A stretch of 64,000 nt of DNA. Source: Humulus lupulus (lineage: Eukaryota; Streptophyta; Magnoliopsida; Rosales; Cannabaceae). Within the stretch, counting starts at the first letter, position 1, and each line of letters begins with the position of its first letter. Both the position numbers and the translations under genes were made by a program. The notes beneath the pieces were generated by a model. The model ran no database searches. It was not told where the DNA came from and saw only the letters and a list, made by a program, of their open reading frames with translations. The DNA is taken from contig NC_084802.1 of NCBI RefSeq assembly GCF_963169125.1, positions 111,914,903 through 111,978,902 on the forward strand, in the 5' to 3' direction. Positions 22,106 to 34,034 of the stretch are shown here, piece by piece.

Positions 22106-25100
22106 ATGGTGGTCACCCGATCTATGCATGACAACGAGACGGAGCAACTTGATGATTAGGAGGCTCACCGTGTGGCCACCCCCAATGGAGAAGTCTTATC
22201 TGCACAACGTCGTCCTAGAAAACAGCATGTGGATCAAGATGATGTAGGAGCTTAGCCTCACGCCCACCAAATCCTATATGGGATACCTGACAACCATCGA
22301 GATGGAAATGGCCAGTTAAGGAACCATCTTGCTCAGGCTAACAAGCAGATTGAGGAGATCTTGGATAGATTACCCCTCCTGTAACCAATGTTAACATCAA
22401 AAGGAGGCAAGGTGGGTCCCATAGGTCTTACAGGAATAATCGACCAAATATTAGCATTTCATCAGAATTGCAACTTCGAGCTCCATACTGTAATGCCTTG
22501 GAGAGCCAAGACCATTACACTGTGTATTTTAAATAGTGCTAGGCTCGCTAATCGATTCATTTGGCCATAAACGTCCAACTAAATGTGATTAACGGTTTAG
22601 GGTTAAAAATTTCCGTCAAAAGAATAGTTATTTTGTAAAAATGTTAAGTTTGTACGTGGGATCCCATAATAAATGTTTACAAAGTTGTTTACAGTTCCAA
22701 AAGGGTAATTACAACTCAAACGTTACAACCAGCTGACCTAAGCGGCAAATAAGGTTTAATCCTAGCTCCTCTGAGAAATCTCGGTCGTGGTGGTCGTGTA
22801 GGCGCATATGTACACGTCGCCACTGAAGCTCTCCAACTCATGGCTGATCCAGCTTCCCTTTCCCCTTACCTACACCACATAGCACCCATGAACCAAGGCT
22901 CAGCAAGAAAATCTAAACATGCTCGTATGTAGTTAATAACACGTTACCAAATCATAATATGCATGTCAAGCAATAATAACCCTACTTATGCATGAATACC
23001 ATTCAGATAAATTACTACATCGTCATATGGGGTCAGTTTCCCTAATTAACTGACTAATAATTCAGACTGGGACCCAGTGCCCTAGGATATGGGACTCATA
23101 AGTCACCTCGAGGCCCGTTGCCCTATCCTCTGTATAACCTTTCTTGGAGCTGACCCAGCGTACCTGGCGCTTTAGTTTTTCACAAAAATTTGGTCAGAAA
23201 AGTGTATGATGCACTCCTTATTAGGCCTAACCATATCGACCAGCACTCAGCGCGCTAATTGCGCCCTTGACTTATAAGTCAATGCTTTTGACCAACGTTG
23301 TCCTTGACTTATAAGTCACGCCTTTTCAGTCAGATAATTCAAACAAGCATACATCGTTTAGCAATTATCTACATATAGAGTATTCAAGCATACTTAACTG
23401 AGAAATCACAGGCATAATCATAACCATGCTCATTCACAGGGGCCCGAGCCCTAATCATATATATATTTAACAATTAGGCCAAGCCCTAATCACATATATC
23501 ATGTATTGGGTGCAGTTTTCTTAACTCAAGTCCGAGGGCAATATATATTAAGAACGACCCTCCAGCACGATCCTTCTTCCTAGCCCTTAGGGATAACCTC
23601 TGTTGCCCTACTCAATGTTAAGCCTTTTCCCAAGCAATCCCAAGCCTAAGCTAGCCTCGATTCTCCTTAGATCACAAAGAATTGAAAGATTGAATGAACA
23701 AATGTGTGAGCAAGAGAAAGAGAACGTTGAGAGCGTTGCTCCTCTGTTTTTTTTTTTTTTTTTTGTTCTTCGGTTATGAGAGGTTACTTAGAGTTCAACT
23801 ATAAGTGAATCCCGAGGGCTTGGGGTACCCAAAAACATCCCCGATGGTAAAATGGTCAAAATCCCCAGAACTCCCTCCTAATCTCACTAACTTCGAATAT
23901 ATCCCCAAATATTTACTCCCATTACCCGATATCCAAGTAATGTACTAAATACCCATTTACTCACCCCGAGTCGAGTATTCGGTCGCATTGTGACTTTCTC
24001 ACTAACTTGCTCCCTAGGATTGCCTCGTGCTGAGTAACCCAAATAAATCCACATAATGATGTGGTCTCACACATATATCACATATATGCACATATACTCC
24101 AAATATACCTGTAACGGGCCAAATTACGAAAATTTCCCTTCTGATAAGAAATGGGCCCACATGCATATTTAATAGATCTAAACATGCATATCAAGTCATA
24201 TTATAATATAACTCACGTAATCAAATAATGACACACATATATATCACATAAACACAATTTTCCATAATTTTCCATCTTGCCCCCTAATCAAGGCCCTAAG
24301 CCTTTTTAGGTAATTTGGGACATTACACATACCTTCTGAGCAGATCCAGTGAAATACTCAACCTACCAATCCTCATAGGAAGCATCATTCTAATGTCAGT
24401 CGGTCTGTTCTAACTGCAACCCCAAGTTCCGTACCTTTTGAACGGATCCCACGGAATGCTCAACCTACCAACCCTCGCTGAAACAATAATTCAACTCACA
24501 CTCCCAAGAACTAGCCCAGCCAAACAGGGCGACCTAATCTAGTACGACCCGATGGAACAAGGATAGCTTAATCAAAAAGGCATCCTCCATCACCGATTCG
24601 ACATCCAACGCAACCACGCCCACAGACAAATGCTCCAGTTCGAGGGGATAGCAGGAGAAATCCTACCCCCTTAGAGGACATTTATATCGCATGGTCTCGA
24701 ACTAATGATCCAGGTCCTCGATCCCAGCCAAGAGCTATAAGATTTGCTAATGGAAGCTACTGGACAGAGAGCCAGCACGGAGGCAGGCATGAGAGCGATC
24801 TAAGGAATCACTTGAGTTCTGCACAAAGCCTTCACTACGACCAACATTCTGATCTGCGTGATCATCTGAACTCACAAAGAGGACATATAGCTCACCATGA
24901 TGACTTGAGTTATACTAAACCTAGGGGAGATCTGTCTATCATATGCGACAATGCGAATGTCGCATCTAACCGAGCTCAAGCATGGAGGGAAAATAACCCA
25001 TCAAGCGCGTACAACAGGATGGGGGCTGATAATCAGCTACCGAATAACCTAAATTCCAAGGATCCAACCCTCGAACGACTGGCCTTAATGAAAGTACAAA

Positions 25101-25762
25101 TGAAGAAACTCCTATCTAGAAAAGGAGTCGACGATTGTGATTCCGATGAGGAGCTTGAGCCTTTCTCTCCTAACATTGTGGCAGCTCCATATCCTACATA
25201 TGATGGAAACTCTGACCTGTCAGATCACCTCCGGACCTTCAATACGTTAATGATGGCCCACGATGTCAGATTCAACCTAAGATGTATCTTGTTCCCAGTA
25301 ACACTGACTCGGTCGCCCAAGTTGTGGTTCAATAAGTACAAGAAATATTCAATCACCTCATGGAAGAAATTATCTTTCGAATTTAAGAGGCAGTTACGAG
25401 CTGCGAAGGAAGTTCGCGTTGAAGATAATTTGTTGGCCAACATCAAACATTAGCTCGGTGAATCCTTGAAGCCATATATAAACCAGTTTACCAATGCGGC
25501 AGCAGGAGCTAGGGATGTTGATGACAGTTCCAAGCTCATGGCTATGAGGACAGGGATCACAATAGGAGGTGATTTATGGAAAGAACTCCAACAGAAAGGA
25601 GTTAAGAGTATAGATGAATTCCTGGCTCGAGCTCAGGAAAGGATAAATCTAGAGGAGGCACAATCTGTTATCACAGGAACTAGCCAGACCCCTGTCCAGC
25701 CCACTGGAGCGGTAATGGATGCTACAGTTATGACTCAGCCCCTACCTAGAATAACTATGTAA
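22106..25762 (+). pseudogene. T3 gag, split by a solo LTR
   Basis: It starts with ATG at 22106 (MVVTRSMHDNETEQLDD), equivalent to the gag start of T5 at 59573. The solo LTR at 22489-24327 interrupts it. The capsid core lies at 24812-25453 and 25466-25762, separated by a single TAG. Recognisable segments are LEPFSPNIVAAPYPTYDG, DLSDHLRTFNTLM, SITSWKKLSFEFKRQL and LGESLKPYINQF. Further stops lie upstream of 24812. Encodes the structural protein of the particle in intact relatives. Confidence 0.8.
22489..24327 (-). repeat. Solo LTR 2 (same family as solo LTR 1)
   Basis: 1839 bp, flanked by perfect CATAC duplications (22484-22488 and 24328-24332). Read on the minus strand it begins TGTAATGTCCCAAATTACC, collinear with the start of the LTR at 15113, so the two copies are inverted relative to each other. 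A T-run of about 20 lies near 23745-23763. It is nested inside T3 gag and is therefore younger than T3. Confidence 0.92.
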
Positions 25763-26580
25763 GGAGTAATAAGCAGAAGGGTAGTGGTGAAGGGGGGCTA
25801 GAATGGCACTAAAAAGAATAAACTCAGTGAAAAGTATAAGTCCATATACACTGCCTATACCGAAGTGGCAGATACACGAGAGTGTATCTTCTTGAAAAAC
25901 TCTAATTGCCTTCCATGGAAGAAATTGGAGCTCCCGAAGAACTAGAGGGCGAAGAGAGACTCAGCCAAATTTTTTCGATATCACAATGACATCAGCCACA
26001 ACACTGATGATTGTTGTCAGCTAAAAGTTGAGATCGAGACTCTCATTCGGGTTGGACCATTAGCCCAATATGCTTGAAATTGAGTAGTTTCCAATCAGCG
26101 AGTCAGGCAAAATATTCAACAAGCTCAAAGAAATCTGGTTAATCAACCCCAGACTCAACCAGATTAGGAGAATCAAATCGTCCCCCCTCCAATAAAAGGG
26201 AGGGACCTAGCCACTATTGCCGGAGGACCTCATCTGTCGGGCACGAGTAATGGGGTCAATAAAAGGTACATACAAGAGTTAAAAACCCACAATGGCACTG
26301 AGTTCATTTTGGAGCAAAGATTATCAAAAGAACAGCGATTGGAGAAACAACCAATCATTTTCACGGAAGAGGACACTAGCCATGTCCAGTTCCTGCATAA
26401 TGATCCGATGGTGATTACCATTCAGCTCGCCAATCGAAGAGTACGGAGAATACTAATTGATAATGGAGCTTTGTAAACGTGCTATTCAGGTCCACCCTAG
26501 AAAATATGGTGCTATCTGTAGAAGGAACAACAGCCATAGGGACGGTCGGGCTCGTAGTGACACTAGGAGATGATATGTGA
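25763..26580 (+). pseudogene. T3 spacer knuckle and protease
   Basis: The zinc-binding region at about 25970-26080 keeps a Cys/His pattern (FRYHNDISHNTDDCCQLK), although the first cysteine is replaced. Protease lies at about 26250-26580: KQPIIFTEEDTSHVQFLHND, then RRILIDNGAL where Tat proteases usually have DNGAS. A stop follows directly. Confidence 0.7.
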
Positions 26581-26599
26581 GTTGTTGCTAAAATTCGGT

Positions 26600-27400
26600 T
26601 AGTGCCATATTAGTTTGAGAAGAAAATCAAGCACAAAATCTGGTGTGCTACGTGAGTAAAAGGATTTTGGGAGATAAATCCAGATACCCTTTAATAGAAA
26701 AACTCGCGCTTAGCTTGATATTTTCCTCGAGAAAACTCAGGCCATATTTCTAGTCCCACACCATCCACGTCTTAATCGATCAACCTTTAGGGAAGGTGTT
26801 GCAAAAACCTGAAGCATCGGGATGTTTGCTTAAGTGGGCCATCAAGCTCAGTTATTTTGAGATATTATATAAGCGTTGAACAACAATCAAGAGTCGAGCG
26901 CTTGCTAATTTTGTGGGAGAATGCATAGGTTACTAGGACGAGCCAATGAGAGAACCAGTGCAAGAATTTTGGAAACTCTTCTTTGATGGATTATCTAACG
27001 AAAAAATATCCTAAGCTGGGATAATTCTGATCTCACCTGAGGGACATCGATTCCATACAGCCTTGAGGTTCAGTTTTGAAGCATCCAACAATGAAGTAGA
27101 GTACGAGGCTCTATTGGTGGGAATACGAGTGGCAAAAAGAACTGAAAGCAAAGGCGATTCAATGTTACAATGATTCCCAACTCGTGGTTAATCGGATATT
27201 GGGGGAGTATCATGCTCAAGGTATCAAAATGGCAGTTTATCTTGCTATGGTTAAAGATGAGTTGTCTGAGTTTAAGCTCTACTCCATTGAGTAGGTACCC
27301 TGCGAGAAAATTTTGAATGTTGATGGTTTAGCCTGACTTGCCACCATCAAAGAGGAGGACATGTTAAACTTAGTCCCAATGGATATCTTAGAACAACCAA
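26600..27400 (+). pseudogene. T3 RNase H and second (archaeal-type) RNase H
   Basis: The first RNase H spans about 26640-26930 (VSKRILGDKSRYPLIEKLAL, then SSRKLRPYF). The second begins near 26960 with FWKLFFDGLSN and contains SPEGHRFHTALRFSFEASNN and EVEYEALLVGIRVAK. This duplicated RNase H marks the Tat lineage. The whole reverse transcriptase expected between protease and RNase H is missing, so the protease remnant is followed within about 100 bp by RNase H. Confidence 0.75.
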
Positions 27401-27479
27401 CCATAGCAAAAGAACCGATTGAGGTCGAAGTGATTGACACAAAACCTACCTGGATAACCCCCATAGTGAAATACCTCAC

Positions 27480-28690
27480 AATCGGTAAACTACTGAATGA
27501 CTGAAAGGACGCAGGAAAATTGTTATATCATGTTCCATGGTATGTTATGATTGAGGGGATTCTCTACCGACGAGGGCATTCGATGCCCCTCCTACAGTGT
27601 GTTCAGCTTGAGGAAGCACAGACTATCCTACGTGAGATACATGAATGATTCAGTGGAGACCTTTCTGGGGGGCAAAACCTGGCTCTAAAGAAATTTAGGT
27701 AGTGTTATTTTTGGCCTACACTAAAAAAGGACTCGACCTCATACCTCCAAAAGTTTAATAAGTGCCAGTGCTTTGCCACAATTTCTCGAGCAGTACCCAT
27801 GGAGCTAACCATGATTTCATTACCCTGGCCATTCCTATTTTTGGGGGATTGACTTGATCGGTTAACTACCAGCAAGAAAAGGAGGAGTTCGCTATGCAGT
27901 TGTCGCCATCGAATACTTTACAAAGTGGGTTGAGGCCGAGCCTCTGGCGACCATAACCTTGAAGAGAGTCTTGGATTTCATCGTGAAGAACATCATATCC
28001 CATTTTGGTTTCCCCAAGAAGATTGTATTTGACAACAGAACTCAGTTCGATAGTGATCTTTTCAAGAACTTTTGTGAGAAGTACTGCATAACCAAGAGTT
28101 TTCTTTAGTGACGTATCCGTAAGCTAATGGGCAGGTCGAGGCTATAAATAATGCCCTAAAAGTGAGTTTAAAGAAACAACTAGATGAAGCTAAGGGGTTA
28201 TGGCCTGAGCCGCTCCCGCAACTACTTTGGGCCAATAGGACCTTACATCGCACCTCCACAGAGCACACTCCCTTCTCTTTAACCTTTGGAAGTGAGGTTA
28301 TGGTCCCAATTGAGGCACACGTGATGTCACATATGCAGAAAACCTTCGATCAAGATCAAAACCATGACTTGCTCAACGCATCTCTGGACCTAATTGAGGA
28401 AAAATGGGAGAATTCAAAATTACAACTGACCCATTATCAGCAGAGAATTACTCATTACTTTAACTTGAAGGTAAAAGGACGCAGACTCGGACTGGGTGAC
28501 TTAGTGTTCTGAAGGGTGTTTTTGGCAAACAAAGATCTTAAAGATAGTGTATTATGACAGAACTGGGAAGGACCATACCAAATCGTGGAAATCTTGCATG
28601 AAGGAACCTTCAAACTAGCTCTGTTAAATGGAGAGTTGGCCCCACAAACCTGAAATACTCTACATCTCAAAAAATACTATCGGTAATGTT
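27480..28690 (+). pseudogene. T3 integrase
   Basis: The N-terminal zinc region is about 27600-27780, and the catalytic core about 27850-28330. The core keeps FDNRTQFDSDLF (second Asp) and VEAINNAL (Glu), but the first catalytic Asp is Glu in VVAIEYFTKW. The C-terminal part at 28162-28512 is open (GLWPEPLPQLLWANRT). The tail ends with a TAA near 28686. Several frameshifts and stops occur in the N-terminal half. Confidence 0.8.
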
Positions 28691-29029
28691 TATTTTTTTT
28701 TCCATGTAAGGCTTATTTATAAAAGTCATTCTATTTTAATAACACTAGATTGCTACGTAATTTAAATGTAGATTCAATATTTTATCTTATTCTTGTATCA
28801 CGTGCTCGTTTTGTAAAAGCGACCTAGAATACTTATAAATTCTTATTGCTTAGGGGGCATATAACCCTCAATAATCTTTGAAATATTTAGAAAAATTTGA
28901 TTAATTTTTTCAACTTAGAATTCGGAATGTTGATTATTCTACGTGTTTTTAAAGATTGAATTTACAAAGAAATTCTAAACAAGAACTAAGTTAAGAAAAT
29001 TCAAAGAAACAAAACCTACAAGTCGACAA
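28691..29029 (+). other. Non-coding spacer after T3 integrase
   Basis: AT-rich. It contains a TTAGGGGGCATATAA tract near 28852-28866, matching the GGGGGGCATATAAGG tract of T1 near 225-240. No gene is seen. Confidence 0.5.
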
Positions 29030-29245
29030 GGAAAACTTCTGGATATAACCAGGTCCGAGGCCAAATTCCTAACAGGTATAATGCTATTAGACGAGAAAAC
29101 TCCTGGATATAACCATGTCTGAGGCCTGATTCATAATAGGTATAACGCTATTAGGCGAGCAAACTCCTGGATATAACCAGGTCCAAGGTCTAATTCCTAA
29201 CAGGTATAACGCTATTAGGCGAGAAAATTCCTATAACCAGGTCAT
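29030..29245. repeat. 64-bp tandem repeat, about 3.3 copies
   Basis: The phrase CTGGATATAACCAGGTC recurs at 29039, 29103 and 29167, with a partial copy at about 29229: a constant 64-bp period. Each unit ends in a GGTATAA(T/C)GCTATTAG phrase. It lies between integrase and the antisense gene of T3. Confidence 0.88.
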
Positions 29246-29544
29246 CAACCAGAATTAACCGGTCGAGCCATCAAGCATTTATCTCGATCTAAAGTTAACC
29301 CCTATGATTGTGAATGTACAAGGACTTAATCTTCATAAGCATAGCAAGATAATAGGTTAAGGGGAACAAAAATAGATCAGAAATTAATGAACATGTACTG
29401 ACACAAGTATATGAATAACTCGAGGATAAATAACCTTGAACTGAGCCTGAAGAAGATTGTTTTACCTTTGGAAAGCTTAATTAAAATGGATTCAAAGAAC
29501 TTGAAATAAAACATAAAAAAAAAAAGATGAGGGCACCCTAAACA

Positions 29545-32171
29545 TCACTGAGCTAAGTTAACTTGCCCTTGTGATATCACCTTATCGTCATCCCTTTCAG
29601 CAACTCTAGAAGCCTCCACGGTCTCGGAGGGCTCTTGTGTGGCTCTAGAACTTGGTAAGGAAACGCCCCCAAAGCTCAGCATCCATAAATGAGAAATCTC
29701 CTTCCTGGTTGTATGCCTAGCACTGGTATAACATCTCCTCCAAGGCCTTCGTTGCTTTAGCAACATCCTGCTTTGCCTTCTCGACATTCTGCTTCGCCTT
29801 CTCAGCATCCTCCTTAGCTTTCTCTTTGAACTCGAACAGTTTATTTTTAAGCACATTGACTTCCTCAAGTTTCTTGGTGAGGCTGTCGACCTCAACCTGC
29901 AGCTGGTCCTGGCGCTGTCTCACTTTATTTACCTGTTCCTTGACGATTTGCTCATTGTCATGGGATGCCGCCAGGGCATCCTTGGCCTCATCTCTTTGAG
30001 CTCGGATCTGAGCGATGACATGGATTTGAGCTAAACAACACTACAAACGAAAAATACATAGTAGGATTAGCTCACGAAAATTAAAGAAAAAAGAATGTAG
30101 CAAGAAAGAGGATAACTCACAGTCAGATTCATTCCAAAAGCTGATTCTAGGACGCTCCCTGGGGAATGCTCCTTTATGGCCCTCAAGTCCTTATCATTCA
30201 CCTAGTTGGCATGACCCACCATGTGATTTTCCATGTCGTGAAGTGATCCATGAAGTGCTTCGGGGATCCTTGCGACCTCGAGCGGCATGACTGGGACCTG
30301 CAAGGCTGGGAGCTGCGTGTCTAGGAGCAGAGCAGTTGGGACCTCAACCTAAATGACTTGAGGAATCAGAGTAGGTTCGCGAGAACAAGGAGGAGGAGCC
30401 TCATGAATTGTAACTGCAGTTACATGAGTTGGCGGTTGCTTTTGATGCTGTTGATTTTGGCATGAACTGGCACGTTTATCCTTTACAGGGGATCCAGTGG
30501 CAACTCCAGCTCTAGAGGTGCTTTATTTTGATATTCTTGCTTTCTTGACGACAAGTCTAGTTCCGACCCCACAAAATTTGAAGGAACTCTTCAAGTCCAC
30601 ATCTTCGTCTGCAAAAGGGCAAGCAGAAGAGTCAGATCAGAGAAATGATTAGTCAGGATAACACAAGGCAAAGAATAGAACAAGAACCCTACCCTCCAAG
30701 ATAGAGGAGGAAACTACTATGATCGGCTCTGGATTACGAACTGGGCTAGGTGAAACCTCTACCTCTTCGACTATCAGAAGAGGGGGAGACTCTAGTATTA
30801 TTACAAATTTGGACCTACAGGGTTTAGGCTCGTCATCTGGACTAAACTCATGCTCGGACTGCCTAATACCCTGGGTAAAAACACCATGACACAAGGAAGG
30901 CCATGAATTTCTTTTTGTACATTCTTCCTCAAAAATAGTGGACCTAAAGTTCAAGGTATTATCTACCACTATGGAACATCTAGGGTAGTTTGTTCATGGC
31001 GTATGACCAAGTGATCCACACACTAAAGAAGGGTCATATTCAAGTCCGGATCAACCGGGTGTCGACTCACGAGCTGTCTTGGGTTGAATCGGACTAGCCT
31101 AAAAATGACAGCAGCTCAATTCATTTCTCTATATGTGTTACCTTGACCAGAGGTGCCAGTTGCTGTCCCCGATTCTACTCGGCATTGGTCAAGATTTTTC
31201 CATCCTTAGGAACCTTTATTTTGTGCACCAAATGCGCGACCTCCTCCTCTTCAACGGATTGGGATGAGTTCCTAGGGAGGAGGGATCTCGAGGAGGGGGC
31301 TCAAACTCTGATGGCCAGTGTCTGATCTTTCTGGATCAGCTTGCAGGCCACCATGGTGGCATCATTCACCACCATCGGGAACTCTTTCTCCCTGGCAGGA
31401 ATACGAGCTAGAGTCTTATATTGATCTCCTAGGGTCTTTGACCGCCTCGTTCTCTTATATATAGCTGCATAAGATAACAACTCGATCATAATATGTTTAA
31501 ACTTGGTTAAGAAAGAATTCAAGTACAAATTTCAAGGAGTTGAGAATCTTATGAGGGCGGTTGAAATATCGATGGGTGCAATTCTTGAACCCGTTTGACA
31601 TAAAGAATTGATCCTTGTAGTCATTCGAGTGGTTGGGGAGGTCAACGATGGAGGTTGTGCTGGGGAATCTAGTGAGGTAGTAGATACCATCACCTCATCC
31701 CTTTGACTAGGGGACCTCCCACTTGTGTTTCAAAAATAGATATTTTAGCCCCGTTAAAAGTCGATACAAATTTGGGGGGTGCTAGAACGGTGCCAGCTCA
31801 ACGTAGTTTAAAAAATCTATGAAATACTAGTCCAGGGGAAGAAAGGCACCTCCCTTCAAGTGCTCATCACTCGAAGCCCAAAAGTCATCCTAAAGGAGAG
31901 TGCAACTCTGCTCTCCCTCCAACAGGGGGCGGGCAATTATTCCCTCGGACCCCAACTCGATTTCATGAGTCAATAAAATATTATTCACCTTGCATTGAGT
32001 CTTTATTCGGGATTTGATATGCTCGGCATCAAAGAAGGCGTTGCGGTCAACCACGATCTCCCTATCCACCACTGGCCCAAAGTGGGGAATAGGGGTTTCA
32101 GATGCAATCTTCTTACCCTTATCCTTACTTTGGGAATAAGAGATAGCCACTAACTTCTTCTGGTTAGCCAT
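29545..32171 (-). pseudogene. Antisense extra ORF of T3
   Basis: Homologue of the antisense gene in T1. It starts with ATG at 32171 (MANQKKLVAISYSQ), shortly after an acceptor GTCGTCAG. The PF04195-type domain follows at about 31870-31560, with LPLD, YFIDFLNYVELAPF and YRLLTGLKYLFLKHKWEVP, broken by stops. Middle exons at about 31520-30300 are decayed. The last exon at about 30050-29545 is a coiled coil of repeated AEKAKQ(N/D)VEKAKQ units followed by AYNQEGDFSFMDAELWGRF. Exon borders cannot be fixed as in T1. Function unknown. Confidence 0.65.
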
Positions 32172-32890
32172 TATTTAGTACGGCTGACGACAAAGCGGCT
32201 TGTTAGAGGCAACCTAAGATACAACCTTACTGCGATCATAAAGGTAAGGTAAATCAGAGTTTTGGATTTGATCTATTTATCCTAAGATACATACGAGCTA
32301 AGATTTCCCCTAGAGCCAATGTATGTCCACACGATCAGTCAGCGACCAAGCGCTGTAACTTCAGGAAACCCCTGATATATCGAGATTCGCGTGACGAACC
32401 CTGTACCTTTTTGGAAAAGCGGTTTAATGCAACAAAAAAAAAACTCAAGAAACCGTGACCCTTAAGCAAACTAGAACTGAACCTAAAAACCATAAAATCT
32501 TCACATTCAAATACTCAGACGATTTTCTTTCAAACCCAGAAAATCACCTGTTTCTTTTTATGTTTTATTTCTAATAAGACCTAGTGTTATTTCTTTTGGT
32601 CTAACAAAGACTCATACTAAACTCAAATAGAACCAAAGTACGAAAATATATTGGAAAATTTTATAAAACTTATAGAAAAATAAGAAGATAAAATTTAAAC
32701 CGGATATAAAGATACTTACAGTTTATTTTTTCAGTCGAGGAAATGATAGCAGCACCGGAGGCAATAACCTGAAAGATTCTGGAAAATGAGGGAACACGAA
32801 AAGCTCTGTAAGTATTTAGAGAAGAAAGAGGAGAACTTTTGAATGCAAAGGTGGTAAGGTTCAAATCTGGTCCTCCAATTTATACATAAA
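32172..32890 (-). promoter_or_regulatory. Promoter and leader intron of the T3 antisense gene
   Basis: On the minus strand, GTATAAATTGG near 32885-32873 is a TATA box. The leader that follows is pyrimidine-rich and ends at a donor CT/GTAAGTATC (GT at 32719-32718). An acceptor lies just before the ATG at 32171. This repeats the T1 layout, which supports both. Confidence 0.5.
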
Positions 32891-33145
32891 CTTCAAGAAC
32901 TGATCTAGGCAACACGATTAGATCAGTTCGAGATCCAAGGGCCTGGATTAAATAAACCAAGCGATGGAAAAAGTTGACAAGATACTTGTCACACTACTTG
33001 AAACCCAAACAGGTTCCTATTACAGAATGACACGTGTCTTGTACTCGAGTGAGTAGGTAGGCACATTTGCACATAATAGAAGTCGAAAAGCCCCTACTGT
33101 GTGTCAGAAGTGACGTCAAGAATGAGAAAGAGCTTAGAGGGCAAA

Positions 33146-33901
33146 TGTTGTACCGCAAAATAATTACAAGCTGAATTACTCAGCATGGGGTACAGCTGAC
33201 AAACAAGCTTATGAAGAAAGTGTACAGATAGAACATCTAGCTAGCTCGAGTCAAACTTGATAGCTTACGGCAACCAGATAGTCTCTAGATCGCCTCTTGT
33301 GCAAACAACTTAGTTTAAGATACGAGAGAACTAGATTGCCTTCGTGAAATTCTGAACGTGACTCGAATTAGTTCAGAGTAGTTCTTCGATACCCAGCTCG
33401 AACGAAGTGTTCCGCTCGCGGAAGCCTGATCATGACGCAAGTGAAGGATCCCAAAAGACTCGGAGATTCCTTATACACTCATTAATGCTCATATATTATT
33501 CTGTATATATTACCCGATATTGGGGGCATAGAATTAATTGGCATTAATGTATTTATGTAAATGAGATGTTACCCAAAAATGTATGTTACCATATTTATGC
33601 ATCGTTACCCAAAACTGTCCAGTCATAATTCCCTAAAAATACAGGGGATAATGGACAGAAATAGTGATTGACATTTTTTATACTGAAACTCTGTTGAAAT
33701 TATGACAAACAATCTCATGGTGAGAACAAAACTGATCAATAAGAGTGACTCGTGGACTAGGTGGATTTTAACCACTGAACCACGTAAAAACTGTGTGAGT
33801 GTTCTTAATACTTTTTATTTTTCCAATTACTGTTTAGCAAGAGCCTAATATCTCTATTTTCAGATTTCTTAATCTAGTGTTGGCAAAAAACCGCGTCAAT
33901 A
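33146..33901 (+). repeat. 3' LTR of T3
   Basis: 756 bp, TGTTGTACC to GCGTCAATA, preceded by the polypurine tract GAGCTTAGAGGGCAAA. It is shorter than the 5' LTR because of small deletions in its first 150 bp. Confidence 0.88.
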
Positions 33902-34034
33902 GGTTTCAACCAAGAATTATTTTTCCTAAGTGATTTTTTCTTTTTGAATTAAGTTCCTAGCAAGCAACTTTTCAAATTCATCAACTTTTCAAGGTATCTC
34001 ACGACATAAATTTTGAATGTAGTCCCATCTAAGA

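Larger units (their letters stand above)
21268..33901 (+). mobile_element. Tat-type Ty3/gypsy element T3 with both LTRs
   Basis: 12.63 kb, inserted into the copia gag. The 5' LTR is 21268-22039 and the 3' LTR 33146-33901. The five bases outside are AGTTT on the left and GGTTT on the right, a target duplication with one mismatch. The order is LTR, primer site, gag (split by a solo LTR), protease, RNase H, second RNase H, integrase, tandem repeats, antisense extra gene, LTR. A second RNase H is diagnostic of the Tat lineage. Reverse transcriptase is missing. The LTRs differ at about one site in ten over the first 180 bp, so the copy is old. Confidence 0.88.
4695..34034 (-). mobile_element. SIRE-like copia element, heavily interrupted
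   Basis: This older minus-strand element hosts the others. Its pieces, in its own order, are: gag remnant 34034-33902; gag/protease 21262-20733; RT and RNase H 20732-19251; an extra ORF 18225-14555; two AAAGGGGGAG polypurine tracts (14331-14345 and 14164-14184); and about 75 bp of 3' LTR (14161-14122, then 4734-4695). Insertions in it are the Tekay-like element, the solo LTR at 15113, element T3 and probably T1. I assign it to SIRE from the RNase H style (SGTCHFLG, WFSKKQNSVALST) and the AAAAAGGGGGAGATTG tract. Its 5' LTR is not seen: after 34034 a different copia begins. Confidence 0.7.

Noticed and set aside
29030..29245. Regularly spaced repeats suggesting a CRISPR array
   Set aside because: The units are contiguous 64-bp tandem repeats with no unique spacers, in a plant retrotransposon.
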